Shown here one piece after another: positions 36,594-46,030 of a DNA stretch of 64,000 nucleotides (position 1 is its first letter; every line of letters starts with the position of its first letter). The position numbers and the translations under genes are program-made. The stretch is from Trinickia symbiotica. Lineage in GTDB: Bacteria; Pseudomonadota; Gammaproteobacteria; Burkholderiales; Burkholderiaceae. Under the pieces are notes generated by a model, which did no database searches, was not told the origin of the DNA, and saw nothing but the letters and a program-made list of their open reading frames with translations. The stretch covers positions 372,001-436,000 of the forward strand of contig NZ_PTIR01000001.1 of the NCBI RefSeq assembly GCF_002934455.1. The letters run 5' to 3'.

Positions 36594-37112
36594 TCAATTC
36601 GGAACGAGCCCCGCCCCGAGTGCGGCCCACGTACCGGCGACGCCCGGCAGCGCGCCGCGGCGCCGCTCGATCGTCACGCCGACCGCGGTGACATCGTCGA
36701 ACTTGGCCGGCTTGGCAATCGAGACACGGACCCAATGCGCGCCGAAGTCGCGGATCAGCAAGTGCGCAACCTTCTCGGCAAGCGCCTCGAGCAGCTCGAC
36801 GCCGTGCGACGCGAGCAGCGCATGCAGCGCGCCTCGCACCTCGGCGTAATTGATCGTATCTTCGATGCGGTCGGTGACGCAGGCTTTGAGCATCGGCACG
36901 CCGACGGCGAGGTCCATGCGCACCGGCTGCGGCGCGTGGTGCTCGGGGGCGTCGATTCCGATCACCGTCTGTCCCACGAAGCCCTCGATGAAAACGATAT
37001 CGAGCGCTTGGGCGACGGCCGGCCGGCTTTGCGGCGATCCGGCGATTGCCGGCTCTTGCGTATTGGGTCCGGACGGAAACGGCGCAAGCCGAGCGGTGTC
37101 GATTCGATCCAT
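36594..37112 (-). CDS. dihydroneopterin aldolase-like protein (FolB family)
   Basis: A 172-residue FolB-like protein. The core begins IVFIEGFVGQTVIGIDAPE, with the conserved YAEVRGAL segment (the active-site Tyr and nearby) and ALAEKVAHLLIRDFGAHWVRVSIAKPAKFDDVTAVGVTIERRR at the C-terminus. It would split dihydroneopterin to 6-hydroxymethyl-dihydropterin, a shared step of folate and H4MPT pathways. The first 35 residues are Pro/Ala-rich and atypical. Transcribed opposite to its neighbours and divergent from the sigma-54 regulator. It probably supplies pterin for H4MPT, in parallel with a chromosomal folB elsewhere. Confidence 0.85.
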   Translation of the reverse strand: MDRIDTARLAPFPSGPNTQEPAIAGSPQSRPAVAQALDIVFIEGFVGQTVIGIDAPEHHAPQPVRMDLAVGVPMLKACVTDRIEDTINYAEVRGALHALLASHGVELLEALAEKVAHLLIRDFGAHWVRVSIAKPAKFDDVTAVGVTIERRRGALPGVAGTWAALGAGLVPN

Positions 37113-37521
37113 GATTGAGGCTCCGCCGTGGTTCGGCAATAGGGGACGAAAAGCAGAACAATCTCGGTCGCGCGCGACAGGTTGTGCCGAACCTGCAACA
37201 ATGGCGGGCCGTGGCGGCGAGGCGAGACACGTCCGGCAAGTAAAGCAAGAACCGGGCGCGTGGTGTCTCACATAATGCGACTACTTATTGAACAGCCGCG
37301 CCATCGAGGGTAAAGTTTTTGAGACAGATCGGATGTTTCGACCGATCGCATGACGCCTGATCAGACCCGCCGCACGGGGCGAAGCAGGCCGAAGCCGTGG
37401 CGCGCGCGGTAGAGGATGAACCGCGGTGCGAAGGGGACAACGTTAAATAGAGCGGCACTCGCAGCGGCCCATGCATCTTGTCCGCGTACCCTGCGATGTT
37501 GCACGCCGTGGAGACAACCCC
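37113..37521. other. divergent gap between folB-like and sigma-54 activator genes
   Basis: This 409-bp segment carries the promoters for the leftward aldolase-like gene and the rightward activator. An in-frame ATG at 37471 could extend the activator but lacks a ribosome site. AT-rich patches lie near 37290-37320. I see no convincing sigma-54 or sigma-70 consensus and no RNA gene. Confidence 0.5.
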
Positions 37522-39582
37522 ATGTCATTGCTCGCTGACAGCAGTGCGCACGTCAGAGAAGTACTGAACGTAGTCAATCACCACTTGCCGTCCCGTCCGA
37601 TGAGCGAGCCCGTCGCGCAATCGTGGGCGCGTTGCATCAACGAGTTTCGCCTCGATCCCGGCCGGTTCGTCACGCCGCCCGTGCTGACCGAGCACGAGCT
37701 CGCGGCGCGGCGCGAAGCGGTCGGTGATCTGATCGCGTGCTCGAAGCTCGAGATGACGACGCTTTACCAGCAGCTCGCGGATCCCGAGCTCGCGGTCGTG
37801 CTCGTCGACGCCGACGGCGTGATCGTCCATCAGGTATCGTCCACGCCGTTCGCCGAGGCGGTCGCCGTGGACGGCTTCCGGATCGGCGCGCTGTGGAGCG
37901 AGCGCGAAGCCGGCACGAACGGCATGGGCACCAGCATCGCCGAACGCGATTGCGTGGCCGTCTGCCAGCAGGACCACTTCTATGCGCGCTATACGTCGCT
38001 CACCTGCTCGGCTGCGCCGATCTTCGACGATCGCGGCGAGATCGCCGGCGTGCTCGATGTGACGAGCCGCTCGAAGCTCTTGCAGCAACATTCGCTCGTG
38101 CTCGTCGGCATGTCGAGGCAGATGATCGAGAATCGGCTGCTCTCCTCGCGCTACCGCCACGCGAACATCATTCAGTTTCACAGTCGACCGGAGTTCGTCG
38201 GCACGCTGCACGGCGGCAAGATCGCCGTCGACGACGACGGCACGGTGCTCGCCGCGAACCGCAGCGCCGCGTTCCAACTCGGCTGCCGCTCGCTCGAAGA
38301 GTTGCGCGGCAAGCGGATCGACGAAGCCTTCAACGCGTCGATCGAGGAGATGATCGCGCGCAGCATACGCGGCTCGTTCCATCCGATCACCGTCTATAGC
38401 GCGAGCGGCACGAATCGCTTTTTCCTCGTCGCGCAGACGGCGCAAGCCGGCAGCGCGGCAAGCACGACGCGGGTTTTCGTCACCGATCCCACCACGGTGC
38501 GTCGGCCAGCGCGCGAGCCCCATGCGCCCGCGACGGCGAGCCGCCTCGATAAGATTTCGCACCTCGAGTTCGGCGATCCGCGCATGGCGTCGCAAATTCA
38601 ACTGGCTGCACGCGTGATCCAGCGCAAGATTCCGATCGTGCTGCGCGGCCAGACCGGCACGGGCAAGGAAGTCTTCGCGCAGGCGTTGCATGGCATCAGC
38701 CCGCTTGCCAATGGTCCGTTCGTGCCCGTGAACTGCGCCTCGCTGCCCGAGAACCTGATCGAAAGCGAGCTCTTCGGCTATCGCGCGGGCGCCTTCACCG
38801 GCGCGCAGCGCGAAGGCCGGCGCGGCAAGATCGTTCAAGCCAACGGGGGTACCCTCTTTCTCGACGAAATCGGCGATATGCCGCTTGCGCTGCAAGCAAG
38901 GCTCTTGCGCGTCATCGAGGAGCACGAGGTCACGCCGCTCGGCGCGGAAACGACGGTGAAGGTCGATTTCCAGCTGATCAGCGCAAGCCACCGCAATCTG
39001 CTCGAACTCGTGCAGAGCGGACAGTTTCGCGAGGACCTCTACTATCGACTGAAGGGCATCGAGATCAACCTGCCGGCGCTCGCCGAGCGCATCGACAAGC
39101 TGCCGCTCATTCATCACCTGCTCGAGACCGAGTGCGAAGGCACCGACACGCCCGAGCTCACCCCCGAGGCGCAACGCGCGCTGCTCGGCTACGCGTGGCC
39201 CGGCAACATCCGGCAGTTGCGCCACGTGCTGAAGATGGCGATCGCGCTTTGTGACGGCCATCCGATCGAGTGCGCGCACCTGCCGCCCGAGGTGCTGCAG
39301 GCAAGCCAACCTCCGGCGAGCACTGCGGCGGTGCCTGCCGCGCCGTCGCGCATCGCGGCACCCGAATTGCCGCATCTCGCCGAGGATGCCGATATCTCCT
39401 CGCTCAACGCGATCCAGCTCAACGAGCGCGAAACCGTGCTCGCCATGCTCGACGAGCATCGGTGGAACGTCAGCAACGTCGCGAAGGCGCTCGGCATCAG
39501 TCGCAATACGCTCTACCGGAAGATGCATCGACTGCATATCCGCCTCTCGCACGACGGCTCGCCGGTCACGTTCGACGCATGA
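37522..39582 (+). CDS. sigma-54-dependent activator of the AcoR type (GAF/PAS-AAA-Fis)
   Basis: A 686-residue enhancer-binding protein. Domains in order: a GAF-like sensor (about 60-210, EAGTNGMGTSIAERDCVAV), a PAS-like region (about 230-325), the AAA+ domain with Walker A GQTGTGKE (376-383), the sigma-54 contact loop GAFTGA (423-428) and Walker B GGTLFLDEIGD, and a C-terminal Fis-type helix-turn-helix (VAKALGISRNTLYRKMHRL). The architecture matches AcoR and alcohol-dehydrogenase regulators such as ExaE/AdhR-type activators. GTGGAG precedes ATG 37522. Its stop overlaps dmrB (ATGA). Likely targets are the PQQ dehydrogenase genes nearby, but no classic -24/-12 site was found. Confidence 0.92.
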   Translation: MSLLADSSAHVREVLNVVNHHLPSRPMSEPVAQSWARCINEFRLDPGRFVTPPVLTEHELAARREAVGDLIACSKLEMTTLYQQLADPELAVVLVDADGVIVHQVSSTPFAEAVAVDGFRIGALWSEREAGTNGMGTSIAERDCVAVCQQDHFYARYTSLTCSAAPIFDDRGEIAGVLDVTSRSKLLQQHSLVLVGMSRQMIENRLLSSRYRHANIIQFHSRPEFVGTLHGGKIAVDDDGTVLAANRSAAFQLGCRSLEELRGKRIDEAFNASIEEMIARSIRGSFHPITVYSASGTNRFFLVAQTAQAGSAASTTRVFVTDPTTVRRPAREPHAPATASRLDKISHLEFGDPRMASQIQLAARVIQRKIPIVLRGQTGTGKEVFAQALHGISPLANGPFVPVNCASLPENLIESELFGYRAGAFTGAQREGRRGKIVQANGGTLFLDEIGDMPLALQARLLRVIEEHEVTPLGAETTVKVDFQLISASHRNLLELVQSGQFREDLYYRLKGIEINLPALAERIDKLPLIHHLLETECEGTDTPELTPEAQRALLGYAWPGNIRQLRHVLKMAIALCDGHPIECAHLPPEVLQASQPPASTAAVPAAPSRIAAPELPHLAEDADISSLNAIQLNERETVLAMLDEHRWNVSNVAKALGISRNTLYRKMHRLHIRLSHDGSPVTFDA

Positions 39583-40175
39583 GTCACGAGCCCGCTCGCC
39601 GTCTCACCGAATTCAAGCCCGACGCTCGATTCGCGTGGTGCGTGACCGGCTCCGGGCACATGCTCGAAGAATCGCTTGCGCTGGCGCTGCGGTTGCCGCG
39701 CACGGATCTGTTTCTCTCGAGGGCCGCCGAGGAGGTGCTGCCGCTTTACGGGTGGGCGCTCGAGCGGCTCAGGCAGCACTTTCGCGTGGTGCGCGACAAC
39801 AGCGCGAGCGGCGTGCCCGTCGGCATGCTGTATCACGGCCTCTATCACACCGTCGTCATCGCGCCGGCCACGAGCAACACCGTCGCCAAGTGCGCATTCG
39901 GAATTTCGGACACGTTGCCGACCAACATGTACGCGCAAGCCGGCAAGCAGTGCATTCCCGGCATCGTCTATGCTTGCGACACCGAACCGACCGTCGTCAC
40001 GCAGGCACCCGACGAGTGGGTGGAACTGAGACCGCGTGCGATCGAGCTCGAGAACGTCGAGCGTCTCGCGCGCTTCGCGAATACGACGCTCGTCCGCTCA
40101 CTCGATGGCCTCGAGGCCGCGCTCGATGAACGGCTCGCGTCGCTCGATCTCGCATGGACCACATCCTCTTCCTGA
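39579..40175 (+). CDS. dmrB: dihydromethanopterin reductase DmrB / archaeoflavoprotein-like (AfpA)
   Basis: A 198-residue flavoprotein of the HFCD (homo-oligomeric flavin-containing cysteine decarboxylase-like) fold. FMN-binding segments are seen as WCVTGSGHMLEES at the start, VVIAPATSNTVAKCAFGISDTLPTN in the middle and GIVYACDT. It closely resembles DmrB, known from Burkholderia xenovorans, which reduces dihydromethanopterin to H4MPT using a flavin. The ATG overlaps the upstream activator stop, so they are co-expressed, and the next gene starts inside its end. It provides the last step of cofactor reduction. Confidence 0.88.
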   Translation: MSHEPARRLTEFKPDARFAWCVTGSGHMLEESLALALRLPRTDLFLSRAAEEVLPLYGWALERLRQHFRVVRDNSASGVPVGMLYHGLYHTVVIAPATSNTVAKCAFGISDTLPTNMYAQAGKQCIPGIVYACDTEPTVVTQAPDEWVELRPRAIELENVERLARFANTTLVRSLDGLEAALDERLASLDLAWTTSSS

Positions 40176-41557
40176 CGGGCCGCCTCGCGCAGCCGAGTCT
40201 CACGCGCGTGCTCGAAAGCATGGCGCCGACGGCGTTCACGTGGGAAATCCACGAGCTCGGTCTGCAGGTCGCCGCGTTGATGACGGCCGATATGATCCGG
40301 CGGCGCCTACCCTCCCCCCTCTCGGCGCAGCGCGTGATCGTGCCGGGACGCTGCCGCGGCGATCTCGAGGCGCTGAGCGCGCACTACGGCGTGCCCGTCG
40401 AGCGCGGCCCCGAGGAAGTGAAGGACCTGCCGCAGTTCTTCGGTCAGAACAAGCGGGCGGTCGATCTGTCTCGCTATGAGACGGAGATCTTCGCCGAAAT
40501 CGTCGATGCCCCGAGGCTCGACCTGGAGGGCATCGTCGAACGCGCACGGGTCTATGCGGCGCAGGGCGCCGATGTGATCGACGTCGGCTGTCTGCCGGAA
40601 ACGCCGTTTCCGCATCTCGAAGACGCGGTCCGCCGTCTCAAGTCTGAGGGATTCCGAGTGAGCGTCGACTCGATGCGCACGGAGGAGCTGCTGCGCGGCG
40701 GACGCGCGGGCGCCGACTATTTGATGAGCCTGAACATCGACACCCTGTGGGTGGCCGGCGAAGTGCCGTCGACGCCGATCCTCGTTGCGCGCGAGCCCGG
40801 CGATCTGGCCTCGCTCGACGCGGCGATCGACGCGCTCGCCGCACGCGGGCGCGCGTTTCTCGCCGATCCGATCCTCGATCCAATACCGTTCGGTCTCGCG
40901 GCTTCGATCGCGCGATACGTCGCATTGCGTGAGCGGTATCCCGACGTGCCCATCATGATGGGCATCGGCAACGTGACGGAGCTGACCGAAGCGGATACGA
41001 GCGGCATCAACGCGGTGCTGCTCGGCATGGCGGCCGAGCTTCGCGTGGCCGCCGTGCTGACGACGTCCGTCAGTCTGCATGCGCGACGCGCCGTGCGCGA
41101 AGCCGACGTGGCGCGCCGCGTCATGCACGCCGCGTGCGAGGCTCAGACACTGCCCAAGGGAATGGGGGGTCTCGGCAGCGCGCTGGCGACCGTTCATGAA
41201 AGGCGGCCATTTCCCTACAGCGCCGACGAGATCGACGAGTTCGCGAGCGGCGTGCGCGACCCGAATTTTCGCGTGCAGGTGGCGGCCGATGGGCTGCACG
41301 TTTACAACCGCGACGGCCATTGGCGCGATACCGATCCGTTCGCGCTCTATCCGAATCTCCAGTTCGGCAGCGATGTCGGTCATGCCTTCTATATGGGTGT
41401 TCAACTCGGGCGGGCCGAGATCGCGTGGCAACTGGGCAAGCGCTTCAATCAGGACACGCCGCTCGAATGGGGATGCGCTGTCGAGCGGACGGAAGAAGAT
41501 CTCGGCGCCTACTGCGCCCCGGGCACGACGATGACGAAGCGCCAGGAGAAAAGCTGA
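40154..41557 (+). CDS. dihydropteroate synthase-like protein of H4MPT biosynthesis
   Basis: A 467-residue protein with a pterin-binding TIM-barrel core (DVIDVGCLPETPFPHLEDAVRRL, RVSVDSMRTEELLRGG), preceded by an N-terminal DUF6513-type domain (LFLTGRLAQPSLTRVLESMAP) and followed by a C-terminal extension. The family occurs with H4MPT genes in methanogens and methylotrophs and is thought to join the pterin to the RFAP-derived aryl ribosyl moiety, the counterpart of dihydropteroate synthase. It starts 22 bases inside dmrB, so translation is coupled. Length and N-terminus match DUF6513 proteins. Confidence 0.85.
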   Translation: MDHILFLTGRLAQPSLTRVLESMAPTAFTWEIHELGLQVAALMTADMIRRRLPSPLSAQRVIVPGRCRGDLEALSAHYGVPVERGPEEVKDLPQFFGQNKRAVDLSRYETEIFAEIVDAPRLDLEGIVERARVYAAQGADVIDVGCLPETPFPHLEDAVRRLKSEGFRVSVDSMRTEELLRGGRAGADYLMSLNIDTLWVAGEVPSTPILVAREPGDLASLDAAIDALAARGRAFLADPILDPIPFGLAASIARYVALRERYPDVPIMMGIGNVTELTEADTSGINAVLLGMAAELRVAAVLTTSVSLHARRAVREADVARRVMHAACEAQTLPKGMGGLGSALATVHERRPFPYSADEIDEFASGVRDPNFRVQVAADGLHVYNRDGHWRDTDPFALYPNLQFGSDVGHAFYMGVQLGRAEIAWQLGKRFNQDTPLEWGCAVERTEEDLGAYCAPGTTMTKRQEKS

Positions 41558-41721
41558 GCAGTCCTGAACGTCTGAGGATTGACTTGCCGCGCCATCGATC
41601 GGCGTAATCGACTTTACCCTGTCCGAAAAAAGAGGGGCACTTCGCCTACGCTGAATCAGGCATGGCCGTCACGCGCGGGATGACGCGGGCCAAAGGCCTA
41701 GAAACAAGCGAGGAGACGCCC

Positions 41722-43461
41722 ATGAAAACGCCGTTCGGAACCCTGCCCGTTCGTCTCACGATGCTCGCGCTGATGTTGACGGCGCCGGCCGCTTTCGCGC
41801 AACAAGAAGTACTGAACCGCGCAACCACCACGACCACCACGGCGCAGATGCCCGACGTACTGCAGCCCGTGACGCAGGAGCGGCTCGACTCTTCATGGCG
41901 CAATACGGCCGACTGGCTCTCCGCGAACGGCTCGTACGCGCAGACGCGCTACTACCCCGGCGCACAAATCAACAAAGGCAACGTCTCGCGGCTGAAACCG
42001 GCGTTCATCTTCCAGACGGCGCTCAATGAATCGATGGAGACCGCTCCCGTCGTCGTCGACGGGATCATGTTCATCACCACGTCGTTCGACCATGTCTACG
42101 CGCTCGATGCGGCGACGGGCCGGGAGTTCTGGCACTACACGCACAAAATGGGGCAGATCATCACGTTTTGTTGCGGGCCTAACAATCGCGGCGTGGCGGT
42201 GTCGGGCGGCCGGCTTTTCCTGGGCACACTCGATTCGAAGCTCATCGCGCTCGATGCGAAAACCGGCAACCTGCTCTGGGAAACGCAGATCGGCGATCCC
42301 GATCTCGGCTACTCGGAGACGATGGCGCCCGTCGTCGTCGACGATAAAGTCCTCATCGGCACGAACGGCGGCGAGTACGGGATTCGCGGCTTCGTCAAAG
42401 CCTTCGATGTGGGCACGGGGAAACCGCTCTGGACGTTCTACACGATTCCCGAAACGGGCCAGGAAGGCGTCTGGGCGACGAAGGACGCGACAGGCCGCGA
42501 CCTGCACCGCGATATCGACGCCGAGAAGAAGCAGCTCGCCGACAAAGGCGGCGACTTCTACAAGACGCTCGGCGGCGGAGTATGGATGACGCCCGCGATC
42601 GATCGCGCGACGAACACGGCGATCTTTGCGGTCGGCAACCCCTCTCCCGATCTTTACGGCGCGATCCGGCCCGGAGACAACCTCTACACGGACTCGCTCG
42701 TCGCGATCGACCTCAATACCGGCCAATACAAGTGGCACTACCAGTACATCCCGCACGATGTCTGGGACCTCGACGCCGTGAGCCCGCCGATTCTGATCGA
42801 CGTGCGCGGGCCGGACGGCCAGATGATTCCGGGCGTGATCGAAGCGGGAAAGACCGGGCACGTCTATGTCCACGATCGCAAGACCGGGCATTTGATCCGC
42901 TTCTCGGAAGCGATGATTCCGCAGGAAAACATGTGGACCCTGCCGACACCGGAAGGAGCGCGCATGCTTCCCGGGGCGAACGGCGGCGTGGAATGGTCGC
43001 CGATGGCGTTCAGCCCGAAGACACGCCTCGCCTATGCCGCGAACCTTCATCAGCCGATGACCTATCAAGTCGAGGAGACGCCCTATCCGGGCGGCAGCAA
43101 GCTTTGGCTCGGCGGTGCGTTCAAGGTCATTCCTTCGGAAGCGCAGTGGGGCAAGCTCGTCGCGGTCAACGTCGATACGGGCAAGATCGCCTGGTCGTTC
43201 AAGACGGACCAGCCGTTGATCGGCGGCGTGCTCGCCACGGCGGGCGGCCTCGTCTTCAACGGCGAGGGCAACGGTTATTTCCGCGCGTTCGATGCGGCGA
43301 CGGGCAAGAAGCTTTGGGAGTTCCAATGCGGTGCCGGCGTGAATGCGCCCGCCACGTCATACATGTTGAACGGCAAGCAATACGTGGCCGTCGCCGCCGG
43401 CGGCAACACTCAACTCGATTACAAGCGCGGCAACGCCATCATCGTCTTCGCGTTGCCATGA
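41722..43461 (+). CDS. lanthanide-type PQQ-dependent alcohol dehydrogenase
   Basis: A 579-residue periplasmic quinoprotein. Signal peptide about 1-26 (ending AFAQQ), then a short Thr-rich stretch (35-40). The ring disulfide is C150-C151; metal ligands include E218 (GGEYGIRG), N306 (AVGNPSPD) and D349. A second Asp at 351 (WDLD) is the lanthanide signature, as in XoxF and PedH-type enzymes; the surrounding sequence differs from XoxF ([13 protein letters not shown]), so the substrate is likely a longer primary alcohol. GAGGAG precedes the ATG. Its stop overlaps the cytochrome gene start (ATGA). It is the second such enzyme in the window. Confidence 0.93.
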   Translation: MKTPFGTLPVRLTMLALMLTAPAAFAQQEVLNRATTTTTTAQMPDVLQPVTQERLDSSWRNTADWLSANGSYAQTRYYPGAQINKGNVSRLKPAFIFQTALNESMETAPVVVDGIMFITTSFDHVYALDAATGREFWHYTHKMGQIITFCCGPNNRGVAVSGGRLFLGTLDSKLIALDAKTGNLLWETQIGDPDLGYSETMAPVVVDDKVLIGTNGGEYGIRGFVKAFDVGTGKPLWTFYTIPETGQEGVWATKDATGRDLHRDIDAEKKQLADKGGDFYKTLGGGVWMTPAIDRATNTAIFAVGNPSPDLYGAIRPGDNLYTDSLVAIDLNTGQYKWHYQYIPHDVWDLDAVSPPILIDVRGPDGQMIPGVIEAGKTGHVYVHDRKTGHLIRFSEAMIPQENMWTLPTPEGARMLPGANGGVEWSPMAFSPKTRLAYAANLHQPMTYQVEETPYPGGSKLWLGGAFKVIPSEAQWGKLVAVNVDTGKIAWSFKTDQPLIGGVLATAGGLVFNGEGNGYFRAFDAATGKKLWEFQCGAGVNAPATSYMLNGKQYVAVAAGGNTQLDYKRGNAIIVFALP

Positions 43462-44099
43462 CTACACGGCGAAAGCCGGTGCCATCGACCGCTGCCGCTC
43501 GCCTGCTGAGGGAGGAACGCCTCCTGCGGGCGAGCTTGCTCCTTTGCGTGGGATTAGCTTCGCTGGCTTCGGCGGACGCGTGCGCGGATGCGGCGGCCGG
43601 ACAGGCCAAGGCGACGACATGTGCCGCCTGCCATGGCCCGATGGGCAATTCGACGAATCCCGACTACCCCATTCTCGCCGGGCAAACGGCGCGCTATCTG
43701 TACCTCGAATTGCGCGACTTCAAGGAGGGGCGCCGCAGCGATCCGCGCATGTCGCCGATCGCGGCCGGCCTCTCGCGCCAGGACATGCTCGATCTCGCCG
43801 ACTACTTCGCCGCTCAAAAGCCGGCGCCGGTGACCGTCAAAGCCGACGCGGCGCAAATTGAAGCCGGGCAAAAGAAGGCCGCGGACACGCTTTGCACGAT
43901 GTGTCACCTCGGCGAGTTCAAAGGGCAGAACGAGATTCCTCGCGTGGCCGGGCAGTATCCCCAGTACATCGTCAAACAGCTGAAGGATTTTCGCGCGCAC
44001 CGGCGGACCAACGATGCAGGGAATATGACGAGTGTGACGAAGGGGTTGTCGGATCAAGATATCGAGAACCTGGCCGCCTATATCGCGAACCTGCAGTAG
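43458..44099 (+). CDS. di-heme cytochrome c (c4-like)
   Basis: A 213-residue exported cytochrome with two heme sites, C55-A-A-C58-H59 and C146-T-M-C149-H150, each in a c-type fold with candidate axial Met ([21 protein letters not shown]). A signal-like hydrophobic region precedes the first heme (about 22-45), although the N-terminus has an unusually long basic stretch. The ATG overlaps the dehydrogenase stop, so this is its likely electron acceptor, passing electrons on to an oxidase. Two repeats of the same fold support a c4-type duplication. Confidence 0.92.
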   Translation: MTTRRKPVPSTAAARLLREERLLRASLLLCVGLASLASADACADAAAGQAKATTCAACHGPMGNSTNPDYPILAGQTARYLYLELRDFKEGRRSDPRMSPIAAGLSRQDMLDLADYFAAQKPAPVTVKADAAQIEAGQKKAADTLCTMCHLGEFKGQNEIPRVAGQYPQYIVKQLKDFRAHRRTNDAGNMTSVTKGLSDQDIENLAAYIANLQ

Positions 44100-44110
44100 G
44101 AGTATCGACT

Positions 44111-44794
44111 ATGAAACCGATGGTCGGACGACGGTGGCAAGCGAAGACCTCGATCTTCGTTGGCGCATCCGTCATTGCACTGGCAGCGCTCGCGCCGACG
44201 AGCGCGTTGGCCGAAGGGGACAAGCCCTTGAACCAGCAGCTGCTCGTTGCGGCAAAAGCCGGGGACGAGAATGCGGTGCGAGCATTGCTCGACGAAGGCG
44301 CCGTGGTGGATTCGCGCGATCGACTCGGCGATACGGCGCTCATCACCGCGTGCAGGAAAGGTGCGACCGGAACCGCGCGTCTTCTGATCGAGCACGGCGC
44401 GAACGTGCGCCAGGCCGACGTCCATGGAATCACTCCGCTGCTGGCCGCCGCCTTCGAGGGGCATGACGACGTCGTCACGTTGCTGCTCGAGCATGGTGCC
44501 GATCCAGGCGCGACGGACCAGGTCGGCAAGACGGCAATGGTCTACGCGGCGGGGCAAGGACATACGGCCGTCGTGCAGCGACTGCTCGACGCGGGAGTCG
44601 AAGTCAATACGCGCTACAAGAACGATCTGACTGCGCTGATGTGGGCGGCCGGCTACGATCAGGCCGATACCGTCAAACTGCTGCTCGCACGCGGCGCCGA
44701 TCCCTCGCTGCGCGACAACCGTGGCATGACGGCGGCTGATATCGCTGCGCAAACGGGCTCGCATGGCGTCGCGGCGCTGCTTTCGAAGCCATAG
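44111..44794 (+). CDS. secreted ankyrin-repeat protein
   Basis: A 227-residue protein with a signal sequence (about 1-36, ending ALAEG) and about six ankyrin repeats filling the rest, each with the TALI, TPLLAA or TAMVYA core and GAD-type turns. A periplasmic scaffolding or inhibitor-binding role would be usual for the family. It starts 11 bases after the cytochrome stop, so it is probably part of the dehydrogenase-cytochrome operon. Similar small periplasmic ankyrins accompany PQQ enzymes or catalases in other proteobacteria; the target is unknown. It faces the cbb operon tail-to-tail with about 97 bases between. Confidence 0.87.
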   Translation: MKPMVGRRWQAKTSIFVGASVIALAALAPTSALAEGDKPLNQQLLVAAKAGDENAVRALLDEGAVVDSRDRLGDTALITACRKGATGTARLLIEHGANVRQADVHGITPLLAAAFEGHDDVVTLLLEHGADPGATDQVGKTAMVYAAGQGHTAVVQRLLDAGVEVNTRYKNDLTALMWAAGYDQADTVKLLLARGADPSLRDNRGMTAADIAAQTGSHGVAALLSKP

Positions 44795-44891
44795 AGATCG
44801 GTGCGGGCATTCGCAAAATCTCAATGCAAGCAGTACCGTTTGCGCCTGTCATTGATCTGTTTCACCCATAGCGGACCCCGCGCTCGCGCAT

Positions 44892-45929
44892 TCAGTGATA
44901 TCGCTGCGCCATCGCCTCGAGCGGCAGCGGTTTGATAGTTCTCGCCTGCCCCGCGCAGCCGAATGCCTCGAACCGTTCGACGCAAACGCCCTTGGCCGCC
45001 GCCGTCGCGGCCTTCAGCGCCTGCCGCGGATCGAACTCCGAGCGCGCCTGCGCGAACGCCTTGCGCATCGCGCCCGTCATCGCGAGCCGGATGTCGGTAT
45101 CGATGTTGACTTTGCGCACGCCGTGCGCAATGCCGCGCTGGATCTCCTCGACGGGCACGCCGTAGGTCGTCGGGATCTCGCCGCCGTACTCGCGGATCAC
45201 CTCGAGCCATTCCTGCGGCACCGACGATGAGCCATGCATCACGAGATGCGTGTTGGGCAGCCGCTCGTGAATCTCGGCAATGCGCTCGATCGCGAGGATG
45301 TCGCCGGTCGGCTGTCGGCTGAACTTGTATGCACCGTGCGAGGTACCGATCGCGATCGCGAGCGCATCGACGCCCGTGGCTTCGACGAATGCGCGTGCCT
45401 GCTCCGGATCGGTCAGCAGCTCTTCACGCGAAAGCTTGCCCCCCGCCCCCACGCCATCTTCCTCGCCCGCCTCGCCCGTTTCGAGCGAACCGAGACAGCC
45501 GAGCTCGCCCTCGACCGAGACGCCCACCGCATGCGCCGCATCCACGACGCGCCGGCTCACTTCGACGTTGTAGTCGTAGCTCGCCGGCGTCTTCTGATCG
45601 GGCATCAACGAGCCGTCCATCATGACCGACGTAAATCCCGAGCGGATCGCCTGCTGGCAGACGGACGGGCTCGCGCCATGATCCTGATGCAGCACGACCG
45701 GAATGTCGGGATGCGCCTCGAGCGCCGCCAGCACGAGATGCCGCAGATAGGGCTCGCCCGCATATTTGCGCGCGCCCGCCGAGGCCTGAAGAATCACGGG
45801 GCTCGCGGTCGCCTCCGCCGCTTGCATGATCGCGTGGATCTGCTCCATGTTGTTGACGTTGAACGCGGGAACGCCGTAACCATGCTCGGCCGCATGATCG
45901 AGCAATTGCCGTAGTGCAATGAACGCCAT
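44892..45929 (-). CDS. cbbA: fructose-1,6-bisphosphate aldolase, class II (Calvin type)
   Basis: A 345-residue zinc aldolase forming fructose 1,6-bisphosphate and sedoheptulose 1,7-bisphosphate from triose and tetrose phosphates. Zinc His ligands are in [10 protein letters not shown] and the [13 protein letters not shown] stretch; the Lys-Val-Asn-Ile-Asp region KVNIDTDIR is catalytic. Length (345) is that of CbbA rather than the shorter class IIB enzymes. Last gene of the leftward cbb operon, 101 bases after cbbT. The terminator to its left faces the ankyrin gene. Confidence 0.95.
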   Translation of the reverse strand: MAFIALRQLLDHAAEHGYGVPAFNVNNMEQIHAIMQAAEATASPVILQASAGARKYAGEPYLRHLVLAALEAHPDIPVVLHQDHGASPSVCQQAIRSGFTSVMMDGSLMPDQKTPASYDYNVEVSRRVVDAAHAVGVSVEGELGCLGSLETGEAGEEDGVGAGGKLSREELLTDPEQARAFVEATGVDALAIAIGTSHGAYKFSRQPTGDILAIERIAEIHERLPNTHLVMHGSSSVPQEWLEVIREYGGEIPTTYGVPVEEIQRGIAHGVRKVNIDTDIRLAMTGAMRKAFAQARSEFDPRQALKAATAAAKGVCVERFEAFGCAGQARTIKPLPLEAMAQRYH

Positions 45930-46030
45930 GATTAGGACTCCTCAGAATTGCGATGCGAAGTTGATCGGAATCTTTGCAGCAGAGCCGTGCCTCGTCGCCG
46001 CCCGAAGCAAACGGCGACGTCACGAGCGCA

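Noticed and set aside
37525-39552. Antisense open frame of about 675 codons over the sigma-54 activator
   Set aside because: Same signature of codon-bias antisense frame; the activator on the plus strand has full family motifs.
41558-41721. Sigma-54 or sigma-70 promoter before the second PQQ dehydrogenase
   Set aside because: GGGCAC and TTGACT elements are present, but no partner box at correct spacing could be found.
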